Shown: positions 51,375 to 62,024, numbered from the stretch's first letter. The stretch is 64,000 nucleotides of DNA from Pedomonas mirosovicensis (GCF_022569295.1 NZ_JAKFIA010000001.1:1751001-1815000), one strand, 5' to 3'. Notes: a model not told the origin generated them from the sequence alone. A program made the numbers and translations.

Positions 51375-51390
51375 ACCCCACAGTTGGGGC
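51375..51390 (-). promoter_or_regulatory. Putative NrdR box 1
   Basis: ACCCCACAGTTGGGGC has the inverted arms CCCCA and TGGGG. Its centre is 31-32 bases from that of the second box, three helical turns apart, which is the usual spacing of paired NrdR sites. It lies about 140 bases upstream of the nrdA start. Confidence 0.5.
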
Positions 51391-51405
51391 GTGTTCCAAC
51401 AATCA

Positions 51406-51421
51406 ACCCCAAGATATGGGG
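51406..51421 (-). promoter_or_regulatory. Putative NrdR box 2
   Basis: On the - strand this reads CCCCATATCTTGGGGT, which contains the ATATCTTG core familiar from NrdR boxes. The arms CCCCA and TGGGG are perfect. With box 1 it forms a pair 31 bases apart in front of nrdAB. Confidence 0.6.
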
Positions 51422-51681
51422 CGAGGCAAGAGGCTTTAGTGGCCGCGCGAAACAAATTTAGGCTTGACCACGGAATATTGCGGCTTTGCGGGACATTACG
51501 CAAGCGGCAACCCATGAGGCCCGAGAACGGGTGGTGGAACTGCCCTTTTGTCGCCGGACTGAGCCCGCAGGCAAAGGCCAACAGCCAACCACCCGTAATA
51601 AAAGCAAAAGCATTATCTGCCTGCGCCGGATAGGCAATCCGAGCGGACAGAATCAACGCGCCGCGAATGCGACGAACCGTT

Positions 51682-52173
51682 CTAGCGCGATGCCTTCTCC
51701 GGCGCGCCCGGTGTCCCGGCCGGGCAGGTCGGGCCCACCCATTTGCCCAGGTTGGTAAACGACATCTTCATGTTCATGGTCTTGTCGGCGAAGGCCATGT
51801 CGCCGGACTGCTCCATGGACGTCGGCGTGATCTTCCCCGTCATGGTGCCGGACATGCCGGACGTGCATTTGGTGCTGAAGGAATAGGTCCCGTTCGCCTC
51901 CTTCATGTCGGAGATGGCGCATTCGCCATCCTCGCCCATGTCCATGGTCTTGGCCATATCCTCCCACGCGGCGGTGGCGTTCTCCGGCGTGACGCAGAAC
52001 TTGATGGTCATGGTGTTCTCGCCCATGCCCGGCGGAAGATTGCCCCCGCTCATCTTCGATTTGATGGTCATCTCCCAAAGGCCCGGCTTCACGCTCGGCC
52101 CGGCGGCCGCGCCGCCCGCAAGCCCCAGGGCGACCAAACCCGCCACAACGGCGGCCACATTGGCACTGGACAT
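51682..52173 (-). CDS. DUF3617 domain-containing exported protein
   Basis: 163 residues from the ATG at 52173 with AAGGAG upstream. The signal peptide MSSANVAAVVAGLVALGLAG continues to GAAAG. The DUF3617 core begins VKPGLWEMTIKSKM and includes IKFCVTPENATAA, CAISDMKEANGTYSFSTKC and GTMTGKITPTSMEQSGDMAF, with conserved cysteines. The family is periplasmic and of unknown function, found mainly in sphingomonads and relatives. The gene is isolated; the 447-base gap toward nrdA holds the NrdR-type boxes and nothing else recognised. Confidence 0.88.
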   Translation of the reverse strand: MSSANVAAVVAGLVALGLAGGAAAGPSVKPGLWEMTIKSKMSGGNLPPGMGENTMTIKFCVTPENATAAWEDMAKTMDMGEDGECAISDMKEANGTYSFSTKCTSGMSGTMTGKITPTSMEQSGDMAFADKTMNMKMSFTNLGKWVGPTCPAGTPGAPEKASR

Positions 52174-52274
52174 TCTCAAGGCTCCTTCATGCGGACCCGC
52201 CCGCCACACCGGCCGGGGCGGTTTTGTCCGGCGATTCAGATGCAAGCGATCGAAACGCAACCGAAACCGCAGGC

Positions 52275-53095
52275 TCACGCCGCGTCGGCGGCGGGCGGAA
52301 GGCCCAGGGCCTCGTAGGGCACGCCGAGGTCGAGGTCGAAACGCTCCCGCAGCATGTCCATGTAGGCAGGCCCCGGCTCCACCACATGGCGCAGGGTCTG
52401 CCCGTCCTTCACCTCGATCAGATCATGATTCACCAGCACGATCCAGCCGTCCGGCGTCTGACGGGAGCAGACGCTGCGGCTGGTAAAGGGCGAATGCGGG
52501 GACTTGGAAACATAGAAGTTTCCCATCTCGAAGTCCGCCTGCCAGCACCGCTCCAGATTGAAGCTGTAGAGCTTCTCCCACGGCCCGTCCGCCACCGACC
52601 GCTCCATCATGAAGCCGAACGTCTCGTCATGGGCAAGCCGGTAGCGCCGCCCCGGCTGGGCGCTGATGCGCCCCGCCTCCATCGGCATGGGCAAGGCAGG
52701 CCCGGCGGTGCCGAAGCCCACGTCCGCGATCCACGGCCGCCCGCCCAGCTCCACCAGCAGCAACTGGTGGGTTTTCTCCCTCGGTTCGGTCACGCCGCCA
52801 AACCACACCCGCGCCAGCAGGGGCCGGACGGCAAAGCCCACCTCTGCCAGCACGGCCCCGAACAGGCCGTTCTGCTCGAAGCAGTAGCCGCCGCGCCGGC
52901 TCACCACCGCTTGGCGAAGACATCCTCGGGCCGCAGGGACACGCCCTTGCCGAGCAGGATGTCCAGGTTCTCGAAGGGAATGGCAAGGCCATGGGCCTCA
53001 TGAAGCGCTGCCAGCCCGTCCTCGTCGCTGCGCGCCGGTCCGTTGAAGCCGATACGGTCCAGATAGGCCCCAAGGCCTTCCTTCATCGGGAACAT
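52275..53095 (-). pseudogene. nat: Arylamine N-acetyltransferase, frameshifted as read
   Basis: Acetyl-CoA-dependent acetylation of arylamines and hydrazines; about 273 residues if repaired. The start at 53095 (MFPMKEGLGAYLDRIGFNGP) has AGGAGAG upstream. The first frame runs through AIPFENLDILLGKGVSLRPE to EDVFAKRW and stops at 52901. The second frame supplies VVSRRGGYCFEQNGLFG with the catalytic Cys, then EKTHQLLLV (His) and WIADVGFGTAGPA (Asp), so the triad is complete across the break. The break is near 52903-52914, where one base appears missing. It is either a young pseudogene or a sequencing error. Confidence 0.85.
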
Positions 53096-53188
53096 TGGCA
53101 GTCTCTCCTGTTCTTGATCGCGGAATCCAATGCCACTCAACAGAACCGGCGAGGCCAGCGTGGGCGGCCCGTGGCCGCCCACTTCTCC

Positions 53189-54524
53189 TTATGACTTGGC
53201 GAGCAGCCCCATCGCTGCTGACGTCATCGCCTCGATGCCCGACTTGATCGCCGGCTCCGGCGTGATCTTGAACAGCGGCGAATGGTGCGCGGGCACCGGT
53301 GCGCCACCGTTCTTTGCCGCGTCCAGCTCCGCCTGCGGGGTGCCGCCCACGGCGAAGTAGGCGCCCGGCACCTTGGGGTCGGTCTCCACAAAGTAGGCGA
53401 AGTCCTCCGCGCCCATGCCTTCGCGGGGCTTGGTCACGAAGGCCCCCTCGCCCATCTGGCCGGCGATGGCGGCGCGCACCGTCTTCACCAGTTCGGCGTT
53501 GTTCACCGTTGGCGGCGTCGATCTCGAAGCCGACGCGCACCTCCGGCAGCTTGTCCTCCGGCAGGCCCGCCATGCGCCCGGCATTCTCGGCGATGCGCTT
53601 GATGCCGGAGAGCAGCTTCTCCCGCACCTCCTGGCTGTCCGAGCGCACGGTCAGTTGCAGGTCGGCCCGGTCGGAGATGATGTTGTGCTTCAGGCCCGAA
53701 TGGAACGAGCCCACCGTCACCACGCCCGGCTCCAGCGGCGAAAGCTCCCGGCTCACCAGCGTTTGCAGCGCCATCACGATCTGGGAGCCGATGACGATCG
53801 GGTCCTTGCCCCGGTGTGGCGAGGCTCCGTGCGCGCCGACGCCGTGAATGGTGATGTCCACGCTGTCGGACGACGAGTAGGCCAGCCCCGGCTCCAGCAG
53901 GATCTTGCCCGCCGGCAGGTCGGAGGAGACATGGAACGCCAGCGCATAGTCCGGCCGCGGGAAGCGGGTATAGAGCCCGTCATCCAGCATGGCCTTGGCT
54001 CCCTGAATACGCTCCTCGGCCGGCTGACCCACGAATACGATGGTGCCGGACCATTGGTCCTTCCGCGCCACCAGCTGCTTGGCCGCGCCGATCAGCGCGG
54101 TTACGTGCACATCGTGCCCGCAGGCGTGCATCACCGGCATCTCGTTGCCATTGATGTCAACCTGCCGCGCGGTCGAGGCATAGGGCAGGCCCGACTGTTC
54201 CTTGACCGGCAGGCCGTCCATGTCCGCGCGGATGAGGACGGTCGGCCCCTCTCCGTTCTTGAGCACGCCGACGACGCCGGTCTTGCCCACGCCTTCCGTC
54301 ACCTGGATGCCGAGCGCCTTGAATTCCTTGGCGACGCGCGCCGCCGTGCGAGTCTCGCGGAAGGACAGCTCCGGGTTCTTATGGAAGTCGATGAACATGT
54401 CCTTGAGCCGCGCATCGTAATCCTTGGCGATGTCCGCGCGCAGCTGCGCGTCCGCCGCGGTTGCGGCCGGAACCGATCCCATCAGCGCAACCATCGCCGT
54501 CGCGCAGGCCAGAAGCGTTTTCAT
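53189..54524 (-). pseudogene. M20-family amidohydrolase/peptidase, exported, frameshifted as read
   Basis: Predicted metal-dependent amidohydrolase of the IAA-amino acid hydrolase/aminoacylase group, about 445 residues if repaired. The start at 54524 has AAGGGGGT upstream. The signal peptide is MKTLLACATAMVALMGSVPA then ATA. Metal-binding blocks are VLIRADMDGLPVKE, VMHACGHDVHVTALIG, and FVGQPAEERIQGAKAML. The dimerisation lid contains GVGAHGASPHRGKDP. The frame shifts between VGFEIDA and TVNNAELVKTV, near 53511-53519. The second frame gives GMGAEDFAYFVE and the C-terminal metal His in APVPAHHSPLFKI. It follows uvrB divergently. Confidence 0.87.
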
Positions 54525-54735
54525 GGAAATTACCCCCTTATACCCCATTTCATTTTTCCCGTTTCGGGCGTGTGCCGATACTAGAATGTGCCTTGCCGGT
54601 TGCGAAAAGCAAATATGTGAACTCAAGCCCGATTGCGGGGTATAACCACCAGGCGTCCGCATTATGCCTGACGCAGGCGAATTGAACAAAAAGAGAACTT
54701 GGCGTGAGCTTCCGCGCGAGGCATATAGTACGGCC

Positions 54736-56942
<2,207 letters not shown>

Positions 56943-57048
56943 GTCCAGCTGTCCCCCGCCATTCCGGGGCTTGACGGGAACGCGGCTGTAACGTCCACTG
57001 CGGCTACGTGCTTGCATATGCAGGCAACACCGCAGGAGACTCATTCCC

Positions 57049-57426
57049 ATGATCGGTTACGTTACCCTCGGCACCCACGACATGGAGCGCGGCGCACGGT
57101 TCTACGACTCCCTGCTGCCGCTGCTCGGCGGCAAGCGCGCCATCGACTTCGGCACCATGATCTTCTGGGGCAACGGCAAGGGCGGGCTGCTCTGCCTCAC
57201 CCATCCCTACAACAAGGAACCGGCCACCGTCGGCAATGGCGTCATGGTGGCCTTCACCGCCGATTCTCCCGCGCAGGTGGATGAAGTCTACGCCAAGGCA
57301 ATCGAACTCGGCGGACAGTGCGAAGGCGCGCCCGGCCGTCGCGGCGGCGAGAACTCGCCCTTCTACGGCGCCTACTTCCGCGATCCGGATGGCAACAAGC
57401 TGGCCGTGTTCCACTGGCCGCACTGA
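57049..57426 (+). CDS. VOC (glyoxalase/bleomycin-resistance fold) family protein
   Basis: 125 residues from the ATG at 57049 with AGGAG nine bases upstream. Two beta-alpha-beta-beta-beta units are visible: IGYVTLGTHDMERGARFYDS then the middle VMVAFTADSPAQVDEVYAKA, ending YGAYFRDPDGNKLAVFHWPH. Metal ligands are plausible at His9, His52 (CLTHPYN) and the glutamate/His of the final strands, but the second Glu is not obvious. Members act as isomerases, dioxygenases or binding proteins. The gene stands alone after uvrB, so no substrate can be assigned. Confidence 0.88.
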   Translation: MIGYVTLGTHDMERGARFYDSLLPLLGGKRAIDFGTMIFWGNGKGGLLCLTHPYNKEPATVGNGVMVAFTADSPAQVDEVYAKAIELGGQCEGAPGRRGGENSPFYGAYFRDPDGNKLAVFHWPH

Positions 57427-57503
57427 TCCGGGCGGCTGGGAAGATTTAAAAATGAACGGGGGCTCGGCCCCCTCCCCGACGCGGAGGCGTCGACTCTTAA
57501 GAT

Positions 57504-57703
57504 GAAAGGGGGGCCCAGGCCCCCTTTCAATCCCCCATTCGATTCAACGGGCCGCGCTTTGTGCGGGCCATCCTGACAGCTTCCGGGCGAACGAGCAGGA
57601 CACGGCCGTGTGATCTAAAATTCATACAGGCGCAAAGATTGATCGAAGGGCACGGCCCGATAGGAAAGAATGGGAGGTGCAGGAGGGTTGAGACCCTCCT
57701 GCA
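57504..57703. repeat. Paired-hairpin intergenic element, copy I
   Basis: Left hairpin GAAAGGGGG (57504-57512) with CCCCCTTTC (57520-57528), then CCCCCATTCGATTCAACGGG and CCGCGC. Right module: GGCACGGCCCGATAGGAAAG, AATGGGAGG, then hairpin TGCAGGAGGGT (57678-57688) with ACCCTCCTGCA (57693-57703). An extra GGGGG/CCCCC hairpin at 57458-57472, preceded by AATGAAC, may be a fragment of another copy. It lies between the convergent VOC and thioesterase genes. Confidence 0.75.
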
Positions 57704-57728
57704 AATACAAAACCTTCCCTTTAGAGCC

Positions 57729-58187
57729 TCACCCCTCCTCGCAGCCCGGCAGCAGGTGCGCCCTCAGCGCCGCGCGCAGGTCGTCGGGCAGCAGCAAGGG
57801 TTTGCGGCTTGCCCGGTCCAGCACCACGATCACGCCTTCGGCGGTGGCGACGCAGGTGTCGCCCACGAACAGGCCTTGGCCCAGCGTGTAGGACGTGCGG
57901 CCGATCCGCAGCACGCCTGTCCCAATCTCGACGGTTCCTGGAAAGTAGGTCTCGGCTCGCATGTTGATGGCGACCCGCGCGATCACGCCGCCGAATGGCC
58001 CGTCCATGGCGGCGACGGCCCGGTTGAATTCTACCCGGCCGGTTTCGCAGTAGACCGCATAGGCGGTGTTGTTGACATGGCCGACCATATCCGTGTCGGA
58101 GAAGCGGATGCGCTCTTGCGTGAAGTGACGAAAGCTCGCCCTCTCCTGCAGCATCCGCTCCATGCCCGCCTGTCGATCATCCTCCAT
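57729..58187 (-). CDS. Acyl-CoA thioesterase, 4HBT hot-dog family
   Basis: 152 residues from the ATG at 58187, with AGGGAGTG upstream. The hot-dog fold opens ERIRFSDTDMVGHVNNTAYA, where the Asp/His/Asn set (DTD, GHVNN) is the 4-hydroxybenzoyl-CoA thioesterase active-site pattern. VEFNRAVAAM and INMRAETYFPGTVEIGTGVL follow. It hydrolyses an acyl-CoA ester to acid and CoA; chain length is unknown. It stands alone between an intergenic repeat and a divergent YaiI gene. Confidence 0.88.
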   Translation of the reverse strand: MEDDRQAGMERMLQERASFRHFTQERIRFSDTDMVGHVNNTAYAVYCETGRVEFNRAVAAMDGPFGGVIARVAINMRAETYFPGTVEIGTGVLRIGRTSYTLGQGLFVGDTCVATAEGVIVVLDRASRKPLLLPDDLRAALRAHLLPGCEEG

Positions 58188-58325
58188 GCATCACTCCCTG
58201 CACTCTGACAGCTTCACCTCAGGCTAGTGGCGAGATTGAAGACCTGTCGAGCGATCCGGTGGGGTGGCCGACCATTTGGCTTTGTGTCACAAGGCAGGCA
58301 ACAACATGCAAGGAGGCCGCGAGGA

Positions 58326-58781
58326 ATGACCCGGATCTACGTTGATGCCGATGCCTGCCCGGTGAAGGCGGAGGCGATCCGCGTTGCCGAACGGCATGGC
58401 ATTGAGACCTTTCTCGTCTCCAACGGCGGCATCCGGCCGAGCGGCCACCCGCTGGTCAGGGAGATCACCGTGCCCGGCGCGTTCGATGCGGCGGATGACT
58501 GGATCGTGGAGCAGGTCAACGCAGGAGACATCGTCATCACGGCGGACATTCCCCTCGCCTCCCGCTGCCTTGAAAAGCAGGCCTCCGTAATCGGCCCCAC
58601 GGGCAAGCCGTTCAGCAAGCAGAACATCGGCATGGCGCTGGCCATGCGCGACGTGATGGCGGACCTGCGCGCCATGGGCACGGTCAGTGGCTACAACAAA
58701 AGCTTCGCGCCCGCCGATCGCTCCCGCTTCCTCAACGAACTGGAGCGCATGGTGCAGCAGGCGAAGCGCGCATCAGCCTGA
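58326..58781 (+). CDS. YaiI/YqxD family protein (DUF188)
   Basis: 151 residues from the ATG at 58326, which follows an AGGAGG site. It matches the family along its length: RIYVDADACPVKAEAIRVAE at the N-terminus with the acidic pair DAD, FLVSNGGIRPSG, DAADDWIVEQVNAGDIVITA, DIPLASRCLEK and the final FAPADRSRFLNELERMV. The fold is PIN-like and acidic residues suggest a nuclease, but the function is unproven. Its stop is five bases from the stop of a convergent lipoprotein gene. Confidence 0.92.
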   Translation: MTRIYVDADACPVKAEAIRVAERHGIETFLVSNGGIRPSGHPLVREITVPGAFDAADDWIVEQVNAGDIVITADIPLASRCLEKQASVIGPTGKPFSKQNIGMALAMRDVMADLRAMGTVSGYNKSFAPADRSRFLNELERMVQQAKRASA

Positions 58782-58786
58782 GATCC

Positions 58787-59119
58787 TCACCCGCCGAGGA
58801 TCGTACAGCCAAGCAAGGCGCGGGAGGCCGCCGAGGCGATTTCCGGGTCAGCCACGTCGAACACCAGATCGAGCGCTCGCCGCACGTTCTTCTCGTTGGC
58901 TTCCACCCGGTCCGCATGGCTCGCTCCGCCCAGCAGCCGGGCGACACGCTTCATCTGGTCATTGCTCAGCCGATCATCCAAGGAGTCGGCCATGCAGCTG
59001 GCCTGCCGCTCTGCCAAGCCCAGCGATTGCAGGCCGCTGGCCACTTGCTGCCGGGGCGTGGCGCAGCCCGCCAGCCCTGTGGCTCCCAGAATCAAAACTG
59101 CCACGCACATGCGCTTCAT
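58787..59119 (-). CDS. Small lipoprotein, hypothetical
   Basis: 110 residues from the ATG at 59119, preceded by GGGAG. The type II signal MKRMCVAVLILGATGLAGCA has the lipobox LAGC, so the mature protein starts at a lipidated Cys near residue 19. The rest is helical and polar (GLQSLGLAERQASCMADSLD, DQMKRVARLLGG). No family is recognised. It follows the PF04020 gene by 30 bases on the same strand and may be co-transcribed. Confidence 0.75.
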   Translation of the reverse strand: MKRMCVAVLILGATGLAGCATPRQQVASGLQSLGLAERQASCMADSLDDRLSNDQMKRVARLLGGASHADRVEANEKNVRRALDLVFDVADPEIASAASRALLGCTILGG

Positions 59120-59149
59120 GGCCCGCAACTCCCTTTCGAATGTCTGTCG

Positions 59150-59503
59150 TCAGCGGCGCTCGTCTGCTCCCAGCAGGGACATGCCGACGATGCTCACCAG
59201 ACCGACGACAAGCGCACCAAACAGGGCCGAGAAGAAGCCGCTCACGCTCATGCCGTCGAGCAACGCCGCGACCAGCCCGAACATCGCCGCATTGATAACG
59301 AAGATGAACAGTCCAAGGGTGAGCAGAGTCAGCGGCAGGGTGAACAGAATGGCCAGCGGCCGGATGAGCGCATTGACGACGATGAGCAGCACGGCTGCCC
59401 AAACGAAGGTCATGCCGCCTTCGATATGAATGCCGGGGATCAGGTGGGTCGCCACCCAAAGTCCGGCAATGACGCAGAGCACCCGGATGAGAAATTCCCG
59501 CAT
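59150..59503 (-). CDS. PF04020-type small membrane protein ('phage holin family 4')
   Basis: 117 residues from the ATG at 59503 with AGAAGGAGA upstream. Four hydrophobic helices are spaced over the protein: LIRVLCVIAGLWVATHLIPG, FVWAAVLLIVVNALIRPLAI, LLTLGLFIFVINAAMFGLVA, and FFSALFGALVVGLVSIVGMS. The pattern PGIHIEG then NALIRP then NAAMF is characteristic of the YvlD/PF04020 family. Despite the family label there is no phage gene near it, and the role is unknown, perhaps in envelope stress. Confidence 0.88.
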   Translation of the reverse strand: MREFLIRVLCVIAGLWVATHLIPGIHIEGGMTFVWAAVLLIVVNALIRPLAILFTLPLTLLTLGLFIFVINAAMFGLVAALLDGMSVSGFFSALFGALVVGLVSIVGMSLLGADERR

Positions 59504-59801
59504 GACTGTCTCCTTCTTGCCGCAGCTGGCCGGACGCGGGCGGCGGCGCGAACGAGCGGTGCGCGGCCTGTGCCAGAAGCGCTTACCCTTTCGGAACTGG
59601 CGGAATTCTTCGCTTTTTGAGCGAAACGAAAGTTCGCCATTCCGGTTTGTTCCGGCTCTCAGACTACCGGACGGATCGAGCCTCGGCCATAAAATTTAGG
59701 GGGTTGGGCATTCCGCGTGTAACTCCATTCCCTATGGTGCGTTTCATCAAAGTCTGCTAAATGAGTCGCCGGATCTAGGGCTTTCTTTCATACGGAAATA
59801 C

Positions 59802-59819
59802 TGCCCGAAAGATCGGGCA
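59802..59819 (+). promoter_or_regulatory. Leader hairpin in front of the cold-shock gene
   Basis: TGCCCGA (59802-59808) and TCGGGCA (59813-59819) pair perfectly around AAGA, ending 24 bases before the csp start and just ahead of its AAGGAAA ribosome site. It lies in a 339-base gene-free leader (59504-59842). A role in translation control is inferred by analogy with long cspA leaders. Confidence 0.45.
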
Positions 59820-59842
59820 CTACCAAATGAAGGAAAGACAAG

Positions 59843-60310
59843 ATGCCTACGGGAACCGTTAAGTGGTTCAATGTTGAAAAGGGTTACGGCTTCATCCAGC
59901 CGGACGATGGCGGCGCAGACGCCTTTGTGCACATTTCCGCGGTTGAGCGCTCTGGTATGCGGGTCCTCGTCGAGGGCCAGCAGGTCGAGTACGAACTGGG
60001 CATGTCCCGTCAGGGCAAGCCGGCCGCGCAGGACCTGAAGGTCATCGGCGGTCCGTCGCCGGAAGAAGCGGAAGCCATGGCTCCGCGTCCGCGTCGTGAC
60101 TTCGGCGACCGTCCGGGCGGCGGCTTCCGCAGCGGCCCGCGTTCGGGTGGCGGCTTCGGCGAGCGCTCCGGTGGCGGCGGCGGCTTCGGCGGCGGCTTCG
60201 GTGAGCGTTCCGGCGGCGGCTTCCGCAGCGGCGGCGGCTTCGGCGGCGAGCGTGACGGCGGCTTCGGCGACCGTCCGCGTGGCCCGCGTGGTCCGCGTCG
60301 TTTCAGCTAA
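59843..60310 (+). CDS. Cold-shock domain protein with glycine/arginine-rich tail
   Basis: 155 residues from the ATG at 59843 with AAGGAAA upstream. The cold-shock domain occupies about 1-70: GTVKWFNVEKGYGFIQPDDG carries RNP1 (KGYGFI) and DAFVHISAVE carries RNP2 (VHI). From about residue 88 to the end the sequence is almost entirely Gly, Arg, Phe and Ser in repeats of the kind GGFGERSGGG and FRSGGG, finishing RGPRGPRRFS. Most bacterial cold-shock proteins are 65-75 residues. The tail resembles RGG boxes of eukaryotic RNA-binding proteins and could add RNA affinity or drive clustering. Confidence 0.93.
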   Translation: MPTGTVKWFNVEKGYGFIQPDDGGADAFVHISAVERSGMRVLVEGQQVEYELGMSRQGKPAAQDLKVIGGPSPEEAEAMAPRPRRDFGDRPGGGFRSGPRSGGGFGERSGGGGGFGGGFGERSGGGFRSGGGFGGERDGGFGDRPRGPRGPRRFS

Positions 60311-60341
60311 GCTCTGATCCAGCTTAACTGTTGAACACAGG

Positions 60342-60374
60342 CACGGCCGCCCCTTCGGGCGGCCGTGTTTGTTT
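60342..60374 (+). terminator. Rho-independent terminator of the cold-shock gene
   Basis: CACGGCCGCCC (60342-60352) and GGGCGGCCGTG (60357-60367) form a perfect 11-bp stem with a CTTC loop, followed by TTTGTTTG. It is 32 bases after the stop. Confidence 0.9.
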
Positions 60375-60496
60375 GTGCGCCAGAAATAACCGCTGTTTTG
60401 GGGAGGGAGCCATCCCCGACCTTGCCTTCCAGCCCCGTTCCCGGTTCACATAAGGCCCTGACACCATGGCGTTGCAACACGGGCAAGGGATTGGTC

Positions 60497-61492
60497 ATGA
60501 CAGGAAGCGATATCGCGCGGTCTCTCAAGGCAAAGCTGCGGCTGCCCATCATCGGCGCGCCAATGTTCATCATCTCGACGCCGAAGCTGGTCATCGCCCA
60601 GTGCCGGGCGGGCATCCTTGGCTCCTTCCCGGCGCTGAACGCCCGGCCCAAGGAAGCGCTTGACGACTGGCTCAGCGAGATCAAGGAAACCCTGGCTGAC
60701 CACACCGCCCGCCACCCGGAGCGGCCTGCGGCCCCCTTCGCCGTCAACCAGATTGTCCACCGCTCCAACGACCGGCTGGAGCACGACCTGGCCCTCTGCG
60801 TGAAGCACAAGGTGCCCATTGTCATCACCTCGCTTGGCGCCCGGCCGGAGGTCAACGAGGCCATCCACAGCTACGGCGGCATCGTCTTCCACGATATCAT
60901 CAACATCCAGCATGCCCGCAAGGCCCTCGAGAAAGGCGCGGACGGACTGATCGCCGTCTGCGCGGGCGCAGGCGGCCACGCGGGCACCCTCTCCCCCTTC
61001 GCGCTGGTGCAGGAAATCCGCCAGTTCTTCGACGGCCCCCTGCTCCTCTCCGGCAGCATCGCCACCGGCCGCTCCGTGCTTGCCGCCGAAGCCATGGGGG
61101 CGGACTTCGCCTACGCCGGCTCCGTCTTCATTGCCACCGAAGAAGCCAACGCTATCGATGCCTATAAGCAATGCCTCGTCGATGCGCGCGCGGAAGATAT
61201 CGTCTACACCAACCTCTTCACCGGTATTCACGGCAACTACCTGCGCCAGTCCATCGAGGCGGCTGGGCTCGATCCCGCCAACCTGCCCCAGTCCGATCCC
61301 TCCCGCATGAATTTCGGCTCCGGCGGCAACGAAGCCAAGAAAGCCTGGCGAGATATCTGGGGCTGCGGCCAGGGCATCGGCGTCATCGATGATATCAAAC
61401 CCGTCGCCGCCGTCGTCGATCGCATGGAGCGCGAGTACAATGCCGCCAAAGCCGCCCTGCTCGGCCCGCGCGACGCCTTGGCGGCGGAGTAG
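60497..61492 (+). CDS. Nitronate monooxygenase / 2-nitropropane dioxygenase-like flavoprotein
   Basis: FMN-dependent TIM-barrel enzyme of 331 residues from the ATG at 60497 with AAGGGA upstream. Marks are LPIIGAPMFIISTPKLVIAQ at the first strand, GILGSFPALNARP, FAVNQIVHRSNDRLEHDL, and the FMN-phosphate region VCAGAGGHAGTLSPFALVQ. GPLLLSGSIATGRSVLAAEA and GADFAYAGSVFIATEEA follow. The catalytic-type His is in AGGHAG. It belongs to the class I-like group common in proteobacteria, thought to detoxify propionate-3-nitronate. True substrate unknown. Single gene. Confidence 0.9.
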   Translation: MTGSDIARSLKAKLRLPIIGAPMFIISTPKLVIAQCRAGILGSFPALNARPKEALDDWLSEIKETLADHTARHPERPAAPFAVNQIVHRSNDRLEHDLALCVKHKVPIVITSLGARPEVNEAIHSYGGIVFHDIINIQHARKALEKGADGLIAVCAGAGGHAGTLSPFALVQEIRQFFDGPLLLSGSIATGRSVLAAEAMGADFAYAGSVFIATEEANAIDAYKQCLVDARAEDIVYTNLFTGIHGNYLRQSIEAAGLDPANLPQSDPSRMNFGSGGNEAKKAWRDIWGCGQGIGVIDDIKPVAAVVDRMEREYNAAKAALLGPRDALAAE

Positions 61493-61507
61493 GTTGGTTT
61501 TTACTTC

Positions 61508-61646
61508 GCAGAGGGTCAGTCCCTCTGCACTCCCTTTCGTTTTAGCGGCCGTACCCGGCACATCCCGTAGAGAAACTGGAAAGGCCTTCTGTCAGGCGCA
61601 GCCCTGAAAATGAATGGGGATCCAAAGGGGGTCCGAGACCCCCTTT
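61508..61646. repeat. Paired-hairpin intergenic element, copy J
   Basis: Left hairpin GCAGAGGG (61508-61515) with CCCTCTGC (61521-61528), then ACTCCCTTTCGTTTTAGCGG. Right module: GCGCAGCCCTGAAAATGAAT, GGGGATCC, then hairpin AAAGGGGGTC (61624-61633) with GACCCCCTTT (61637-61646). It lies between the convergent nitronate monooxygenase and NDUFS4-like genes, with a separate terminator beside it. Confidence 0.75.
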
Positions 61647-61675
61647 CAAACCATCAAATATCTCAAACACAAAAA

Positions 61676-61707
61676 AAGCCGCCCTGATGTGGAGCGGCTT
61701 TTCTTTT
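61676..61707. terminator. Bidirectional terminator
   Basis: AAGCCGC (61676-61682) and GCGGCTT (61694-61700) form the stem. TTCTTTTTA follows on + and a run of A (TTTTT on -) lies on the other side. It separates the nitronate monooxygenase and NDUFS4-like genes. Confidence 0.75.
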
Positions 61708-61745
61708 TATCTCAAACGTTTGTCGACTGAGCTGCAAGTGCAGGC

Positions 61746-62024
61746 TTAGCGGAAATTATCAGCATACGCCTGAATCTTCAGCTCACGCGGTTGCTCCGCC
61801 ATGACCACGTAGTCGATGCCGTAGCGCTTGGCGTAATCGATGGCGGCTTCCTGCGTCGGAAAGCGCAGGCGCACTTGGCTCTGGGTGTCGTGCGAGCCAG
61901 CCCAGCCCATGAGCGCGTCCGGCCGCTTCTTGTCCGCCGGTTCGAACTCCAGCACCCAGTGCTGATACTTCGCCTTGCCGGACTGCATGGCGTGCTTGCT
62001 TGGCTTGTAGATACGCGCCGTCAT
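61746..62024 (-). CDS. NADH dehydrogenase accessory subunit, NDUFS4-like
   Basis: 92 residues from the ATG at 62024 with GGAGGG upstream. It matches the alphaproteobacterial 'ETC complex I subunit' family, homologous to mitochondrial NDUFS4 (18 kDa/AQDQ). Marks are RIYKPSKHAMQSGKAKYQHW at the start, LMGWAGSHDTQSQVRLRFPT in the middle and EAAIDYAKRYGIDYVV near the end. In mitochondria this subunit stabilises the NADH-oxidising module. The nuo operon is not in the window. Its presence is a good marker for Alphaproteobacteria. Confidence 0.93.
   Translation of the reverse strand: MTARIYKPSKHAMQSGKAKYQHWVLEFEPADKKRPDALMGWAGSHDTQSQVRLRFPTQEAAIDYAKRYGIDYVVMAEQPRELKIQAYADNFR

Noticed and set aside
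59150-59503. Prophage remnant suggested by the 'phage holin' family name
   Set aside because: PF04020 proteins are widespread chromosomal membrane proteins, and no other phage gene is nearby.
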